Positions 36,603-50,681 of a stretch of 64,000 nucleotides of DNA are shown piece after piece. This DNA is from Chitinivorax tropicus. GTDB taxonomy: Bacteria > Pseudomonadota > Gammaproteobacteria > Burkholderiales > SCOH01. Below the pieces are notes generated by a model, which was not told the DNA's origin, ran no database searches, and saw only the letters and a program-made list of their open reading frames with translations. The DNA lies in NCBI RefSeq assembly GCF_014202905.1, contig NZ_JACHHY010000011.1, positions 1 through 64,000 of the forward strand. Reading direction: 5' to 3'. Both the position numbers and the translations under genes were made by a program. How positions within the stretch are numbered: position 1 is the stretch's first letter; the number at the start of each line of letters is the position of its first letter.

Positions 36603-38117
36603 TCAACGCAGGCTGACCAGTGTCTGCAGTACTGAGTCCTGCGTCTTGATGGTCTGCGCATTGGCCTGGTAGCTGCGCTGGGCGGTGATCATATTCACCA
36701 GCTCAGCGGTCAAGTCCACGTTGGAGTCTTCCATCGCGCCGGATTGCAAGGTGCCGAACCCGGCATCGCCCGGCAGACCGACCTGCTCCTGTCCCGCCTG
36801 GAAGGTCTGCACCCATTGGTTGTTACCTGCCGGCTGCAAGCCTTGCACATTGGGGAAGCTCGCCATACGCACAAACCCCTCTGTACGGCTTTGACCATTG
36901 GTATAACGCACGGTGATCGCGCCGGTAGGCGAGATCGAGAAGCCTGCCAACTGGCCGGGCGCGAAACCATCTTGTTGTGATTTCACCGAAAACCCTGAGG
37001 CAAACTGGGTCGATCCTCTGAAATTCAATGGAAAATCCAGTGGCTTGAAAGGCGCGGCATTGCCAGCCGCACCGTAGGTCACCACGGTATTGATACCCTT
37101 GGTTTTGTTGATATTGGTCAGCTCGTCCGCAATCCCTTTCAGGTTGAGGCTGATATCGGGTGGCGTGGTGACCGGGTAGGCGTTGCCGGCGACTTTGTAA
37201 CCCGTCAATTGGCCATTGGTATCAAACGTCAGGCGCAGGTCTGCCAAGCCAGCCAGCGGCAAGCCGGTGACCGGGTCATAAGCGGTGCCACCGGCATTCA
37301 CCTGCGGCAGATAAGCCCCACCGCCCGGTGCGCGCACCCCCACATTGGCTGCACTGGCGCCATCCGCCACCATCATCACCGCCCATTCATTGGGCACCTC
37401 GGTCTTGATGTAGAACGTCGTCAGCGAATGGCCCAGGCCCTCGCTGTCATATACCGTCAACGAAGTCGCCGTGGTGTAGCTGGTGGCGTCGGGAATCGGG
37501 CTGCCCAACGGCCCGCCGACTGGGGTGGTCGAAGACTTGAAATTGTTCTTGTTGGTCGGCGTCGTATCCTTGGCATTGAGATTGACCTGGAACAACGCGC
37601 CCCGTTCCGCGCCCAGACTGGCACCAGTGGCTTGCGGCGCAGATTGGCCATTGGGGTCGATCCGCAGGTTGATCTCTTTACCCCGATCAGCCACATCGCG
37701 TGATACACCGGTCAATGGGTCTACCGCCTGTGTCACACCAAAGCCAGTCAGATAGCTGCCACGGTTGTCCACCAGGAACCCGAATTTATCCTGCTTGAAC
37801 TGGCCATTGCGGGTGTAGCTGATGGCGCCCGCCGGGGATGCCATACGGAAGAAGCCGTTGTCGTTGATGGCCAGATCCAGCGGGTTGGACGATGAGGTGA
37901 TATTACCCTGGGTGAACTGCTGCGCCACGCGGCTGACATAGGCACCAATCCCTGCTTGCGTGCCAGACAGGCCTACCAGGGTGGTGGCAAAGATATCGGC
38001 AAATTCGGTTCTGGAGTATTTGAAGCCCACGGTATTGGCGTTGGCCACGTTGTTGCCGATCACATCCAGATTCTTGGCTGATACATTCAGACCGGACAAC
38101 CCTTGTTGGAAACCCAT
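36603..38117 (-). CDS. flgE: Flagellar hook protein FlgE
   Basis: 504 residues, somewhat longer than the enteric hook protein. The N-terminal rod-hook signature is MGFQQGLSGLNVSAKNLDVIGNNVANANTVGFK, and the C-terminal one is NVDLTAELVNMITAQRSYQANAQTIKTQDSVLQTL. The middle (FlgE D2 domain) includes TSLTVYDSEGLGHSLTTFYIK. AGGAG lies six bases before the ATG. It polymerises as the universal joint between rod and filament. Confidence 0.97.
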   Translation of the reverse strand: MGFQQGLSGLNVSAKNLDVIGNNVANANTVGFKYSRTEFADIFATTLVGLSGTQAGIGAYVSRVAQQFTQGNITSSSNPLDLAINDNGFFRMASPAGAISYTRNGQFKQDKFGFLVDNRGSYLTGFGVTQAVDPLTGVSRDVADRGKEINLRIDPNGQSAPQATGASLGAERGALFQVNLNAKDTTPTNKNNFKSSTTPVGGPLGSPIPDATSYTTATSLTVYDSEGLGHSLTTFYIKTEVPNEWAVMMVADGASAANVGVRAPGGGAYLPQVNAGGTAYDPVTGLPLAGLADLRLTFDTNGQLTGYKVAGNAYPVTTPPDISLNLKGIADELTNINKTKGINTVVTYGAAGNAAPFKPLDFPLNFRGSTQFASGFSVKSQQDGFAPGQLAGFSISPTGAITVRYTNGQSRTEGFVRMASFPNVQGLQPAGNNQWVQTFQAGQEQVGLPGDAGFGTLQSGAMEDSNVDLTAELVNMITAQRSYQANAQTIKTQDSVLQTLVSLR

Positions 38118-38134
38118 TTTCTTACTCCTGCCGA

Positions 38135-38806
38135 TTACACGATTTGTTTCACGTCAGCAAAGGCAACACTGCCCAGCCTGCCGACATCCAGCTTCACCCC
38201 GTCATCCGCCAACAGCACGCTGTTGACACGGGCAAAGGCGTAGGGGGTTGCCTGGATCGCCTTGCCTTTATAGGCTGCGCTGACTTCAAAGCGATACGGC
38301 CCATCCGGCAGCTGCGTTCCTTTGTCATCCTTGCCATCCCACGCCAGACGCAGAACGCCCGCCGGTTGCTTGCCCAATTCCTGGCTGCTGACCAGCTTGC
38401 CTTCCTTGTTGAGAATGTTGACGGTGACACTATCGACATCATCAGCAAAATTCACGCCAGCTGCACCTTTACTGCCCGCCAGATCGATCAGATCCCCCGG
38501 CACCAACGCCTGGCGCCCGATCACGCTGGCTGCCTGCATGGCCTGCCCTGCCATCATGCTCTTGGACAAGGCGGCAATCGATTCATTGAGCTTGGTGATC
38601 CCCGCGACGGTATTGATCTGCGCCATCTGTGACGTGACTTGTGCGTTGTCCAATGGGTTCAAAGGGTCTTGATTACGCATCTGTGTGGTCAACAACTTGA
38701 GGAAGCGATCCTGCGCCTCCTCCATGCCGTTGGTCTTCTTGGCCGTTGTTGTCGCGCCATTGTTCTGGGCCGCACCCGCACCACTTACTTTATTCACATC
38801 AGCCAT
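38135..38806 (-). CDS. flgD: Flagellar hook capping protein FlgD
   Basis: 223 residues. The conserved N-terminal block is AQDRFLKLLTTQMRNQDPLNPLDNAQVTSQMAQINTVAGI. The C-terminal half holds tudor/FnIII-like hook-scaffold sequence (GVLRLAWDGKDDKGTQLPDGPYRFEVSA). It caps the growing hook and is absent from the finished organelle. It lies 11 bases from flgC. Confidence 0.96.
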   Translation of the reverse strand: MADVNKVSGAGAAQNNGATTTAKKTNGMEEAQDRFLKLLTTQMRNQDPLNPLDNAQVTSQMAQINTVAGITKLNESIAALSKSMMAGQAMQAASVIGRQALVPGDLIDLAGSKGAAGVNFADDVDSVTVNILNKEGKLVSSQELGKQPAGVLRLAWDGKDDKGTQLPDGPYRFEVSAAYKGKAIQATPYAFARVNSVLLADDGVKLDVGRLGSVAFADVKQIV

Positions 38807-38817
38807 GACGGCTCTCC

Positions 38818-39222
38818 TTATTGACCCAGCTGCAGTGTTTTCAGCAGCATGGTCTTGGCGGTGTTCATCATGTCAGCATTGGTCTGATAGGAACGAGATG
38901 CCGAAATCATGTTGACCATCTCCTCCACCGCATTCACATTGGGGAAGGTCACATAGCCATTGCCGTCGGCAAAAGGGCTGGTGGGGTCGTACACCAATCG
39001 AGGGGGCGCCGTGTCCTCAACCACCTCGCGGACGCGCACCCCTGCCACATTACGTTGCGCCTTGCTCAGCGGTGTGGTCTCGAACACCACCTGTTTGGCC
39101 TTGTAGACCTGGCCATCGCTGGACGTGGCGCTGTCGATATTGGCCAGATTGCTGGCCACCACATTCAGACGCTGCGACTGGGCAGTCATGGCCGAGCCTG
39201 CGATATCGAATACCTTGAACAT
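38818..39222 (-). CDS. flgC: Flagellar basal-body rod protein FlgC
   Basis: 134 residues. [48 protein letters not shown] at the start and [42 protein letters not shown] at the end identify FlgC, a proximal rod subunit. The second gene of the operon. Confidence 0.97.
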   Translation of the reverse strand: MFKVFDIAGSAMTAQSQRLNVVASNLANIDSATSSDGQVYKAKQVVFETTPLSKAQRNVAGVRVREVVEDTAPPRLVYDPTSPFADGNGYVTFPNVNAVEEMVNMISASRSYQTNADMMNTAKTMLLKTLQLGQ

Positions 39223-39241
39223 AGTCTGGATCTGCCTGTTA

Positions 39242-39643
39242 TCAACGTGTCTGCATCGCGCTGGTCAGGCTGCGGATGCGGCTGTTCATGAAAGTCAGCT
39301 CGGCTTGGTAGCGGACGGCATTGTCGGTGAAGTTTGCCAGCTCAGTATCAGTATCGACAGTGTTGCCATCGATACTGGCCTGCTTTTCCAGCCGATAAAG
39401 CACCTGCGCGCCCATGGCGCTGCCCTCTGCCGGGCCGAGATGGCGGCGATGGGTGGTGGACAAGGCCAGATCGCCACGATTGCCGACGGCCCCACTGAGC
39501 GCATTGGCAAAGTCGATGTCTTTGGCTTTGTAGCCTGGGGTGTCGGCGTTGGCGATATTGGAGGCGATCAGCTCCTGACGGAATGTGCGAAGCTTGATGG
39601 CCTTTTCGAGAAAGGCGAATTCACGATCAATCTTGCCGAGCAT
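39242..39643 (-). CDS. flgB: Flagellar basal-body rod protein FlgB
   Basis: 133 residues from ATG 39643, with GGAGG five bases upstream; the longer frame to 39751 has no family match. FlgB features are the N-terminal [29 protein letters not shown] block and the C-terminal [30 protein letters not shown]. It is the first gene of the flg operon, and a sigma-54 promoter lies 35-49 bases before the start codon. Confidence 0.96.
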   Translation of the reverse strand: MLGKIDREFAFLEKAIKLRTFRQELIASNIANADTPGYKAKDIDFANALSGAVGNRGDLALSTTHRRHLGPAEGSAMGAQVLYRLEKQASIDGNTVDTDTELANFTDNAVRYQAELTFMNSRIRSLTSAMQTR

Positions 39644-39677
39644 GGCGTCCTCCAAAACAGAATCTAGCCATTCAGCA

Positions 39678-39692
39678 GCAAGATATGTGCCA
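39678..39692 (-). promoter_or_regulatory. Sigma-54 promoter of the flgB operon
   Basis: On the minus strand TGGCAC-ATATC-TTGC is an exact -24/-12 consensus with ten bases between GG and GC. It implies RpoN control of the rod-ring-hook operon, as in organisms with a FleQ/FlrA-type cascade. The activator gene is not in the window. Confidence 0.85.
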
Positions 39693-39743
39693 GGAATACA
39701 TTTCAGCAAAGAGATGCGGCATCCTGCCAGCAGCGCTGCCGGG

Positions 39744-39762
39744 GGCGGCAAGAATTGCCGCC
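39744..39762. terminator. Hairpin after the diguanylate cyclase gene
   Basis: GGCGGCAA-GAA-TTGCCGCC lies 18 bases past the stop codon of the minus-strand GGDEF gene and upstream of the flgB promoter. It has no T-tract. Confidence 0.4.
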
Positions 39763-39780
39763 GGAACCGGCAAGGCGGAT

Positions 39781-41598
39781 CTATTCGGCGGCAAACACCT
39801 TGTTCTTGCCGGCCTTCTTGGCACGATACATGGCGTCATCAGCCCGGCCCACGACCGAGTCCTGATCCTCGCCCGGACGATAGCGCGCCACCCCCGCGCT
39901 GAAGGTGATCAGCAAGCGCTCGTTGTTGAACAGGAAGAAGCGCTTGGTCAACTCGCGCTGTAACCGCTCCATCACCCGCAATCCTTCGTCGATATCCGTG
40001 TTGACCAGCAACACCACGAACTCTTCGCCGCCATAACGCGCCACCACGTCGGTAGGCCGCAAGGTATCCCTCACCACCCCCGCCAGGTGCACCAACGCAC
40101 CGTCGCCCGCACTATGCCCCAGGCGATCATTCAGCTGCTTGAAGTTATCGACATCCAGCAAGGCGACACACAGTGGCATGGCTTCACGCTCGACCCTGGA
40201 GACCTCGGCACTGAAGGCATCGTCCAGCCCCCGCCGGTTCAGAGCGCCGGTCAGGTGATCCTGCTTGACCTTTTCGCTGATGGCACGCAGCTCGTTTTCC
40301 AGGTTACGGATGCGCTCCTCCGCCTCATTCGCCTGTTGCCTGGCCAGCAGCATCTCATCACGAGAGCGGGCCATGTCGGACTGCACGCTACGGGTGTCAT
40401 TCATCAGATCAGCCAGCAGCTGGTTGAGCTGTGCCATATCATCCGCTTGCTGAATCCGCTCTGCGTAACCCCTCACCTTATCGTGATAGCCGCCGGTACT
40501 GGTTGACATCACCCCCAGCCGATCGATGAAGGTAGCCACCATGTGCTTGAAGGTTTCCTTGGCCTCTTGCAAGCTATGCTTCAACGCCCCTTGTTTGAGC
40601 ACCAGCTCTTTGAAGCTGGCCTCCGCAGCATAGATCTGGCGGGCGTTGAGCGGGTTGTCGATCATATCCCGCAACACCACCACCTGCCCTTCGATCCATT
40701 GATCGTCCACCACCAGCTCACCGATGTTGTCCACCAGCAGCTCCAACAAACGCAGCAAGCCGGTGAACAAACGCTCATCGTGATCGTTGTGCAATTCCAG
40801 TTTGACGCAGAATTTCTTCACCTGAATGGCGAACCGCTGCAAAGTGGCGTCATCACGCACCTCTCGCAATGCCACCAGCAACGCCTCCGCCTCTCCCTGC
40901 AAGTCCGGAAACGGCTTGAGACGCGCAACCAAGCCACTGTTGACAATCAGCGCGACCAGTTCCGACCAGGCCGACAAGCCGGACATACCCCCACCCTCTG
41001 CCGACACCGATGGCGCGGACTCCGCTGGGCGCTTGGGTGCAGCAACGGCAACAGAGGTGTCTTCGTCTGCGGTCTCCACGCCTGCTTCCGGGTCCCCGCC
41101 TTCAGACCAGCTCTTGAGCATGCCGGACAATTTTTCATTGAGCTGGGTCAGATCATTCCCGAAATTGATCAACACCCGCTCCAACGCCTCTTTTTTCTTG
41201 CTCGACGAGAAGCCGGGTCGATGCAGATCCCATTCCTTCAGCAATTCACGGATCAGCTCGGGCCAGGAGCGCTTGAAATGGCGGCTCGCCAAGCTATGCA
41301 GGATCTCGTCCTCATAACGCTCCAGAAACGACGACCATTCTGCTTTCTCTGCCAGCTGCTCCAGCTCCTTGATGGCTCGCATGCGGGCTGGGCTGCCCTT
41401 GGCCGCCTGCTGCACCGGCTTGAACAGCGCCTCCAGCAGCGCATCCACGCCAGCACCGCCACCAGGCTGGGTGTCGCTGATCCCCGCGATTTCGTTGTAG
41501 ATTTTCCGGTAGTTTTCCGGATCAGGCATGACTTTTCGTTGCGCCATCAGCTTGAGCGTTTCGCGCGCAACGAGTGAAGGATTGACATTTTTTTCCAT
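39781..41598 (-). CDS. Diguanylate cyclase (GGDEF) with long N-terminal regulatory region
   Basis: 605 residues from ATG 41598. The C-terminal GGDEF domain (about 435-605) starts DHLTGALNRRGLDDAF, has the metal motif LLDVDNFKQLND, the active site RYGGEEF and an inhibitory RxxD site (RPTD) five residues before it. The protein should therefore make cyclic di-GMP and be product-inhibited. The first 400 residues contain no membrane segment and no recognised sensor; a coiled coil (MLLARQQANEAEERIRNLENELRAI) leads into the catalytic domain. It lies just upstream of the flagellar operon on the same strand but has its own hairpin. Confidence 0.9.
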   Translation of the reverse strand: MEKNVNPSLVARETLKLMAQRKVMPDPENYRKIYNEIAGISDTQPGGGAGVDALLEALFKPVQQAAKGSPARMRAIKELEQLAEKAEWSSFLERYEDEILHSLASRHFKRSWPELIRELLKEWDLHRPGFSSSKKKEALERVLINFGNDLTQLNEKLSGMLKSWSEGGDPEAGVETADEDTSVAVAAPKRPAESAPSVSAEGGGMSGLSAWSELVALIVNSGLVARLKPFPDLQGEAEALLVALREVRDDATLQRFAIQVKKFCVKLELHNDHDERLFTGLLRLLELLVDNIGELVVDDQWIEGQVVVLRDMIDNPLNARQIYAAEASFKELVLKQGALKHSLQEAKETFKHMVATFIDRLGVMSTSTGGYHDKVRGYAERIQQADDMAQLNQLLADLMNDTRSVQSDMARSRDEMLLARQQANEAEERIRNLENELRAISEKVKQDHLTGALNRRGLDDAFSAEVSRVEREAMPLCVALLDVDNFKQLNDRLGHSAGDGALVHLAGVVRDTLRPTDVVARYGGEEFVVLLVNTDIDEGLRVMERLQRELTKRFFLFNNERLLITFSAGVARYRPGEDQDSVVGRADDAMYRAKKAGKNKVFAAE

Positions 41599-42005
41599 GG
41601 GGATTCCGAGCACCACAGCAACTTCAACCTGCCGCGGAGCAGGTCAACATATCCAAACGGCCCGGGCAGCCCGGGCCTCAGCACCACCCACCACACCATG
41701 AGGGTCGGCGGCAGTGTAGGCGCTGTTGACACGGATTCGACTCAGACAACGAAACCCTACCGACAGGCACCAAGTATCATTGTAGGCGCTTGCAGACGCG
41801 CTTTCACCTGTCCAGACATTGTTGGTGCGATTTCCTGTTCAGCACGGGTGTGGCTTCAGACATGAGCAAGGCATCAAGCAAGCCACATGACGATCCATAC
41901 CTGCGTTGACGATGACCCCGTAGGCCACCCAAATGCGTCGTCCACAATCCGGCACCAGCAGAGAAGGTGTGTAGACCAAGCGCGGTCGACTGGGCAAATT
42001 TGAAT
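41599..42005. other. Intergenic region, nothing recognised
   Basis: 407 bases between ftsB and the diguanylate cyclase gene. It presumably contains the cyclase promoter. Short frames here (for example 41804-42088 minus) have no family features. Confidence 0.5.
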
Positions 42006-42329
42006 TTACAAAGGCTGGTCAGGAATGTTGCTTGGCGGCGCGGCACGCGCTGGGACGTGGGACTCCAACACCTGAAAGAACACCTCATCGTGACGGATCA
42101 TGCCCAGCTCATTGCGTGCACGCTCCTCGATGGCGTCGTAACCTTGTTTCAGGTCGTTGACTTCAGCCTCCAATGAGGCGTTGCGGGCCTGCAACTGCTC
42201 ATTGATGCCTTTTTGCTTGACCAGCTCAGCGTCATTCTTCCAGACACTCAGCCAGCTGCCCTTGCCGACCCAGAGCGGGTACTGTAGCAAAGCAATCAAT
42301 GCAACCAGAATCAGTGTCAGAAAACGCAT
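42006..42329 (-). CDS. ftsB: Cell division protein FtsB
   Basis: 107 residues from ATG 42329. A short cytoplasmic start leads straight into one membrane segment ([22 protein letters not shown]). A heptad-like coiled coil follows ([48 protein letters not shown]) with the typical [19 protein letters not shown] ending. FtsB binds FtsL and FtsQ and helps activate septal peptidoglycan synthesis. Its position directly after eno is the classic arrangement. Confidence 0.93.
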   Translation of the reverse strand: MRFLTLILVALIALLQYPLWVGKGSWLSVWKNDAELVKQKGINEQLQARNASLEAEVNDLKQGYDAIEERARNELGMIRHDEVFFQVLESHVPARAAPPSNIPDQPL

Positions 42330-42444
42330 AGTGAACCAGCAATTGCCAAGATTAATGCGAATGTTACAGTGGATTGGAATAGTTTCAAGCAAAATGACGG
42401 AGTGAGGCATCGCCCCGCCCACCCCGGCACGGTGGCGCAATACA

Positions 42445-42469
42445 GGCGGCGCCCTGAGATGGCGCCGCC
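42445..42469. terminator. GC-rich hairpin between eno and ftsB
   Basis: GGCGGCGCC (42445-42453) and GGCGCCGCC (42461-42469) form a perfect 9-bp stem 16 bases past the eno stop codon. No T-tract follows, so it may set the eno/ftsB expression ratio rather than stop transcription fully. Confidence 0.4.
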
Positions 42470-42484
42470 AACCTGCGCGTCAGC

Positions 42485-43774
<1,290 letters not shown>

Positions 43775-44018
43775 TCAACCTTTGTTCAATCAGTGGATGA
43801 ATGGATTCAGCACCGTCAACGTTCGCTTTACTGGCCCAATTGGCTGGCCATCTCAAGTAGATGTCGACGGTTGTTTGAGCCCGCTCAATCTGCCAGTGCA
43901 GTATTTGAACGGACAATCAACTGGCTGCCCGGCCCAGCAGGCCGGCGCCATGGACAGTGTGGGGGACTGCACACGCTAAAGCGCATCAGCCCTGCTGTCC
44001 ATCAGGAAACACCCGGAA

Positions 44019-44879
44019 TCATTGATCAAGCAATGCCTGCTCTGCAAAGCCTGTTTCCTTGACCAGCCTGTCAATGGCTTGCAGGGTCTTCAACAACGAT
44101 TTGAGCTGACCCAGGGGCCAGGCATTGGGGCCATCTGACAGCGCCTCGCATGGGTTAGGGTGGGTTTCCATGAACAACCCGGCAATACCGGTTGCCACGG
44201 CAGCCCGTGCCAACACTGGCACGAATTCGCGCTGCCCGCCGGATGCCGTCCCTTGCCCACCGGGCAACTGCACCGAGTGGGTAGCATCGAACACCACAGG
44301 GCAGCCTGTCTCGCGCATGATGGCCAGACTACGCATATCGGACACGAGATTGTTGTATCCGAAGCTGACACCCCGCTCGCAGGCCATGAATTGATCATCA
44401 GGCAGCCCTACCTCACGAGCCGCATCCCGCGCTTTATCCATGACATTCTTCATATCATGTGGCGCCAGGAACTGACCCTTCTTGAAATTGACTGGTTTGC
44501 CAGACTGCGCGCAGGCACGGATGAAGTCAGTCTGACGGCACAGGAATGCCGGTGTCTGTAACACATCAACCACGTCCGCCACTGGTTTGATCTGCTCGAT
44601 ATCATGTACGTCCGTCAGCACCGGCACACCAATCTGCTCACGCACCTTGGCCAGGATGCGCAGACCCTCGTCCATGCCAAATCCCCGGAACGACTTGCCT
44701 GATGAGCGATTGGCCTTGTCGAAGCTCGATTTGTAAATGAATGGGATACCCAGCTCGGTAGCGATTTCCTTGAGCTGCCCGGCAGTATCCAGCGCAAACT
44801 GCTCGCCTTCGATCACGCAGGGACCGGCAATCAGAAAAAATGGGTGATTCAACCCAACGTCAACGCCACACAGTTTCAT
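44019..44879 (-). CDS. kdsA: 3-deoxy-8-phosphooctulonate (KDO-8-P) synthase
   Basis: 286 residues from ATG 44879 (AGGA seven bases upstream). It condenses PEP and arabinose-5-phosphate for lipopolysaccharide core synthesis. Recognised blocks are [70 protein letters not shown] and [13 protein letters not shown]. The gene follows pyrG after a terminator. Confidence 0.97.
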   Translation of the reverse strand: MKLCGVDVGLNHPFFLIAGPCVIEGEQFALDTAGQLKEIATELGIPFIYKSSFDKANRSSGKSFRGFGMDEGLRILAKVREQIGVPVLTDVHDIEQIKPVADVVDVLQTPAFLCRQTDFIRACAQSGKPVNFKKGQFLAPHDMKNVMDKARDAAREVGLPDDQFMACERGVSFGYNNLVSDMRSLAIMRETGCPVVFDATHSVQLPGGQGTASGGQREFVPVLARAAVATGIAGLFMETHPNPCEALSDGPNAWPLGQLKSLLKTLQAIDRLVKETGFAEQALLDQ

Positions 44880-44934
44880 GGTCTTATCCTGACTGGCCAG
44901 CGATGCATTGCCACCGCTCACCATAAAAAACGAC

Positions 44935-44963
44935 AAAAACAAGCCGGCTTCTAGCCGGCTTGT
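44935..44963 (-). terminator. Terminator after pyrG
   Basis: On the minus strand ACAAGCCGGCT-AGA-AGCCGGCTTGT is followed by TTTT, an 11-bp stem 10 bases past the pyrG stop codon. It lies in the 93-base gap before kdsA, so kdsA must have its own promoter or rely on readthrough. Confidence 0.8.
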
Positions 44964-44972
44964 CCATTCAGA

Positions 44973-46934
<1,962 letters not shown>

Positions 46935-49319
46935 TCAACGGGCCACTTCTTTCGCGAGATAGATCCAGGTCTCTACGACCGTATCCGGGTTCAAGGAGAC
47001 GGTTTCAATTCCCTCCTCCACCAGCCATTTCGCCAGATCAGGGTGATCTGACGGGCCTTGCCCACAGATCCCGATATATTTGCCCTGCTTACGGCAAGCC
47101 TTGATTGCCATGGACAACATCGCCTTGACCGCATCATTACGCTCGTCGAACAATGATGCAATCGGACCACCCGAATCACGATCAAGCGCCAGTGTGAGCT
47201 GGGTCATATCATTCGAGCCGATCGAGAAACCATCGAAATATTCGAGGAATTGCTCAGCCAGGATCGCATTGGATGGAATCTCACACATCATGATCAGACG
47301 CAGGCCATTGTCACCCCGCTTCAGGCCATTCTGCGCCAACAATTCGACCACTTGCTTGGCCTCGGTCACAGTACGCACGAATGGGATCATGACCTCGACA
47401 TTGGTCAGCCCCATGATGTTGCGCACTTTCTTGATGGCGCGGCATTCCAGCTCAAAACAATCACGGAAGGTGTCGCTGACGTAGCGTGATGCACCACGGA
47501 AGCCGATCATCGGGTTTTCCTCGTGCGGCTCATACAGCTGGCCACCGATCAGGTTCGAATATTCATTCGACTTGAAGTCGGACATGCGCACGATGACTTT
47601 TTTGGGCGCAAAGGCTGCACCAATGGTGGCGATCCCTTCAACCAGCTTTTCCACATAGAAATCGACCGGGTTGGCATAGCCACCGATGCGATCTTCGATG
47701 ATGTCCTTCACGTCACTGGGCAGATTCGGATAAGCCAGCAGGGCTTTCGGATGAATGCCGATCATACGGTTGATGATGAACTCCAGCCGCGCCAAACCCA
47801 CGCCCTCATTCGGCAAATGGGCAAAGTCGAAGGCCAGCTCAGGGTTGCCGACGTTCATCATCAATTTGACGGGTGAGGCTGGCATCTTATCCAGTGCCAG
47901 GTCCATCACTTCGACATCCAACAGGCCATTGTAGATATTGCCGGTATCCCCTTCCGCGCAGGACACAGTCACCTCCATGCCGTCTTCCAGCACATCGGTC
48001 GCATCACCGCAACCAACGACAGCAGGCACGCCAAGCTCACGGGCAATGATGGCTGCGTGGCAGGTGCGGCCACCGCGGTTGGTGACGATCGCTGCGGCAC
48101 GCTTCATGACAGGCTCCCAATCCGGATCGGTCATGTCGGTGACCAGGATGTCGCCCTCTTTGACGCGCTCCATCTCTGCCACATCACGGATCATGCGCAC
48201 CACGCCTTGGCCGACCTTCTGACCAATGGCACGCCCTGACGCCAGAATCTCTGATTTGTTGTTCAGGCGGTAGCGACGCAGCGTCTCAACACGGTTTTCC
48301 TGGGATTTGACTGTCTCTGGGCGCGCCTGCAGGATATACAGCTTGCCATCCACGCCATCACGCCCCCACTCAATGTCCATCGGACGCTGGTAGTGCTTTT
48401 CAATGATCAGCGCATAACGGGCCAGCTCTTCCACTTCGGCATCTGTCACCGAGAATACACGGCGGTCCGCCACCGGCACTTCGATGGTCTTGACCGAACG
48501 CCCCGCCTCGCGTGATTCGGCAAACACCATCTTGATCAGCTTGGAGCCACGGGTACGGCGCAGAATCGCCGGACGACCTGCCGCCAGGGTCGGCTTGTGG
48601 ACATAGAATTCATCGGGGTTGACTGCCCCTTGGACGACAGTTTCGCCCAGGCCATAGGAAGAGGTGATGAACACCACATCGTTGAAGCCCGATTCGGTAT
48701 CGATGGTGAACAACACGCCAGAGGCCCCGGAATCCGAACGCACCATGCGCTGAATACCCGCCGACAGCGCGACTTCGCCATGGGTGAAGCCCTTGTGCAC
48801 GCGGTAGGCGATGGCACGGTCGTTATACAGTGAGGCGAAGACGTGCTTGATGGCCGCCATGACATTCTGCAAGCCATGGATGTTCAGGAAGGTCTCCTGC
48901 TGACCGGCAAACGAAGCATCCGGCAAGTCTTCCGCCGTGGCGGAGGAGCGCACAGCAACGGAGATGTCGCTGCCGGACTGCGCCACCATGTGGTCGTAGG
49001 CTGCAGTGATTTCTTCTTCGAGTTTGGCAGGGAAAGGCGTATCGACAATCCATTGGCGCACTTGCGCGCCAACTTTGGCCAAGGTCGCCACATCATCGAC
49101 ATTCAAGGTGGACACGGCGTCTTCGATGCGCTGGGCCAAACCTTCGTGCTGTAGAAAATCGCGATACGCCTGGGCAGTGGTTGCAAAGCCGCCCGGAACA
49201 CGGACGCCGCTTTCAGCAAGCTGGGAAATCATCTCGCCGAGCGATGCGTTTTTGCCACCGACCTTGTCCACATCGGTCATACGCAGCTTTTCGAACCAAA
49301 TGACGTAATTCTCTGCCAT
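46935..49319 (-). CDS. ppsA: Phosphoenolpyruvate synthase
   Basis: 794 residues from ATG 49319 (AGGA eight bases upstream). It makes PEP from pyruvate and ATP for gluconeogenesis. Domains in order: the ATP-grasp pyruvate-binding domain ([40 protein letters not shown]), the phosphohistidine swivel domain with catalytic His near residue 420 ([24 protein letters not shown]), and the PEP-binding barrel ([41 protein letters not shown]). It is divergent from its regulator ppsR. Confidence 0.98.
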   Translation of the reverse strand: MAENYVIWFEKLRMTDVDKVGGKNASLGEMISQLAESGVRVPGGFATTAQAYRDFLQHEGLAQRIEDAVSTLNVDDVATLAKVGAQVRQWIVDTPFPAKLEEEITAAYDHMVAQSGSDISVAVRSSATAEDLPDASFAGQQETFLNIHGLQNVMAAIKHVFASLYNDRAIAYRVHKGFTHGEVALSAGIQRMVRSDSGASGVLFTIDTESGFNDVVFITSSYGLGETVVQGAVNPDEFYVHKPTLAAGRPAILRRTRGSKLIKMVFAESREAGRSVKTIEVPVADRRVFSVTDAEVEELARYALIIEKHYQRPMDIEWGRDGVDGKLYILQARPETVKSQENRVETLRRYRLNNKSEILASGRAIGQKVGQGVVRMIRDVAEMERVKEGDILVTDMTDPDWEPVMKRAAAIVTNRGGRTCHAAIIARELGVPAVVGCGDATDVLEDGMEVTVSCAEGDTGNIYNGLLDVEVMDLALDKMPASPVKLMMNVGNPELAFDFAHLPNEGVGLARLEFIINRMIGIHPKALLAYPNLPSDVKDIIEDRIGGYANPVDFYVEKLVEGIATIGAAFAPKKVIVRMSDFKSNEYSNLIGGQLYEPHEENPMIGFRGASRYVSDTFRDCFELECRAIKKVRNIMGLTNVEVMIPFVRTVTEAKQVVELLAQNGLKRGDNGLRLIMMCEIPSNAILAEQFLEYFDGFSIGSNDMTQLTLALDRDSGGPIASLFDERNDAVKAMLSMAIKACRKQGKYIGICGQGPSDHPDLAKWLVEEGIETVSLNPDTVVETWIYLAKEVAR

Positions 49320-49807
49320 TATCAAATTCCTGTAATGTGGGGAAATCTGTGAGAGCCGTCTTCGGCATCCGGGCTCAAATGGGTGAACCGCCAACTTCCG
49401 GTCTTCTAAGCCCGCATCCGGCGACAGATCCGTAGAAGCGCGATTTTAACTTTTTTATGCCGTTTTTGGCAGCATTTGTTGCATGGCCACGGGCCGCAGC
49501 ACCCGGACATTGCCCGATATGCCGCATCAGGACAAGAGTCTTTTGCTGCATTGCAACGAGCAAAGCAGGTCGACCAAACCTAGGGAATACCCTAGCCCTG
49601 TTGTTTTTGACAGATCTGGTTGAACCGGTGTCAACGGAACCTGTGGCTTATTACAATATAGTTGTTGGCATCCGGATTGGGTTGCTTCTGATTGCAGTCT
49701 CAGGTCGCTGATCTGCATCATCGCCAGCAATACCTGAACCCGATACGCTTGCCGATCAGCGCAACTGGTTTGTGCTCATCATCAACCCCCACGAATTGAG
49801 ATCCATC
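49320..49807. other. Divergent ppsA-ppsR regulatory region
   Basis: 488 bases with no supported gene; it should contain the promoters of both genes. It includes the motif GTCAACGGAACCT (49630-49642), which recurs with one change before the PP2C gene. No sigma-54 site was found. Confidence 0.5.
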
Positions 49808-50632
49808 ATGTCCCATCGCCGCACCGTCTTCGTTGTCTCCGACCGCACAGGTATCACCGCTGAGATGCTTGGCCATAGTCTGCTCAGCCAGTTTGAAGGA
49901 TTGGAGTTCCGCCGGGTGACACTGCCCTTCATCGACTCGCCCGACAAGGCACAGCAAGCCGCGACGCAGATCCAGGCTGCTGCCGACAACGACCATGAGC
50001 GCCCCATCGTTTTCAGCAGCATGGTGAACGAAAACATCCGGAACATGTTGAAGCTGGATTGCGCACTGAATCTCGATTTCTTCGAAGCCTTCATCGCCCC
50101 GCTGGAAAGCGAACTGGGTCGAGCGTCCTCGCACACGGTGGGCAAAGCACACAGCGTATCGAATTTCAACGAATACAATGCGCGGATCGAGGCGGTGAAT
50201 TTCTCGATGGCGCACGATGATGGCATCAAGCCACGCGATCTGGCTGAAGCGGATGTGATTCTGGTTGGCGTGTCGCGCTCTGGCAAGACGCCCACCTGCC
50301 TGTATATGGCCTTGCAATTTGGCATCAAGGCGGCGAATTATCCGCTGATTCCGGAAGACCTGGGGGAGATCAAGCTGCCTCAGGCGCTTGCTCCGTATCG
50401 TCATAAGCTGTTCGGGCTGACCATTGCGCCGGATCGGCTGGCGCAGATCCGTACTGAGCGCAAACCCAACAGCAAATATGCATCGCTGGACAACTGCAGG
50501 TTTGAAACCGCCGAGGTGGAGGCGATCTTCCGGCGCGAGGGTGTCCCCTACATCAATACCACCAGTAAGTCTGTCGAGGAGATTTCCAGTACGATTCTCC
50601 ACCAGGCCAAGCTGGAGCGGAAGGTATTCTGA
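49808..50632 (+). CDS. ppsR: PEP synthase regulatory protein (kinase/pyrophosphorylase)
   Basis: 274 residues, DUF299 family. It starts [30 protein letters not shown] and carries the P-loop GVSRSGKT at residues 154-161. Family members inactivate PEP synthase by ADP-dependent threonine phosphorylation and reactivate it by phosphate-dependent removal. The divergent placement next to ppsA fits exactly. The ATG at 49808 gives the family N-terminus; an in-frame ATG lies 12 codons upstream. Confidence 0.97.
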   Translation: MSHRRTVFVVSDRTGITAEMLGHSLLSQFEGLEFRRVTLPFIDSPDKAQQAATQIQAAADNDHERPIVFSSMVNENIRNMLKLDCALNLDFFEAFIAPLESELGRASSHTVGKAHSVSNFNEYNARIEAVNFSMAHDDGIKPRDLAEADVILVGVSRSGKTPTCLYMALQFGIKAANYPLIPEDLGEIKLPQALAPYRHKLFGLTIAPDRLAQIRTERKPNSKYASLDNCRFETAEVEAIFRREGVPYINTTSKSVEEISSTILHQAKLERKVF

Positions 50633-50652
50633 AGCGAGCGTAGCATCTGATC

Positions 50653-50681
50653 GACCCGGCCTGCTCGATGGCTGCCGGGTC
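50653..50681. terminator. Hairpin between ppsR and the PAS-GGDEF gene
   Basis: GACCCGGC (50653-50660) and GCCGGGTC (50674-50681) form an 8-bp stem in the 48-base gap between the convergent genes. It has no T-tract. Confidence 0.35.

Noticed and set aside
49670-49700. Possible sigma-54 site GGCATCCGG..TTGC upstream of ppsR
   Set aside because: The spacing between the GG and GC elements is 15 rather than 10 bases.
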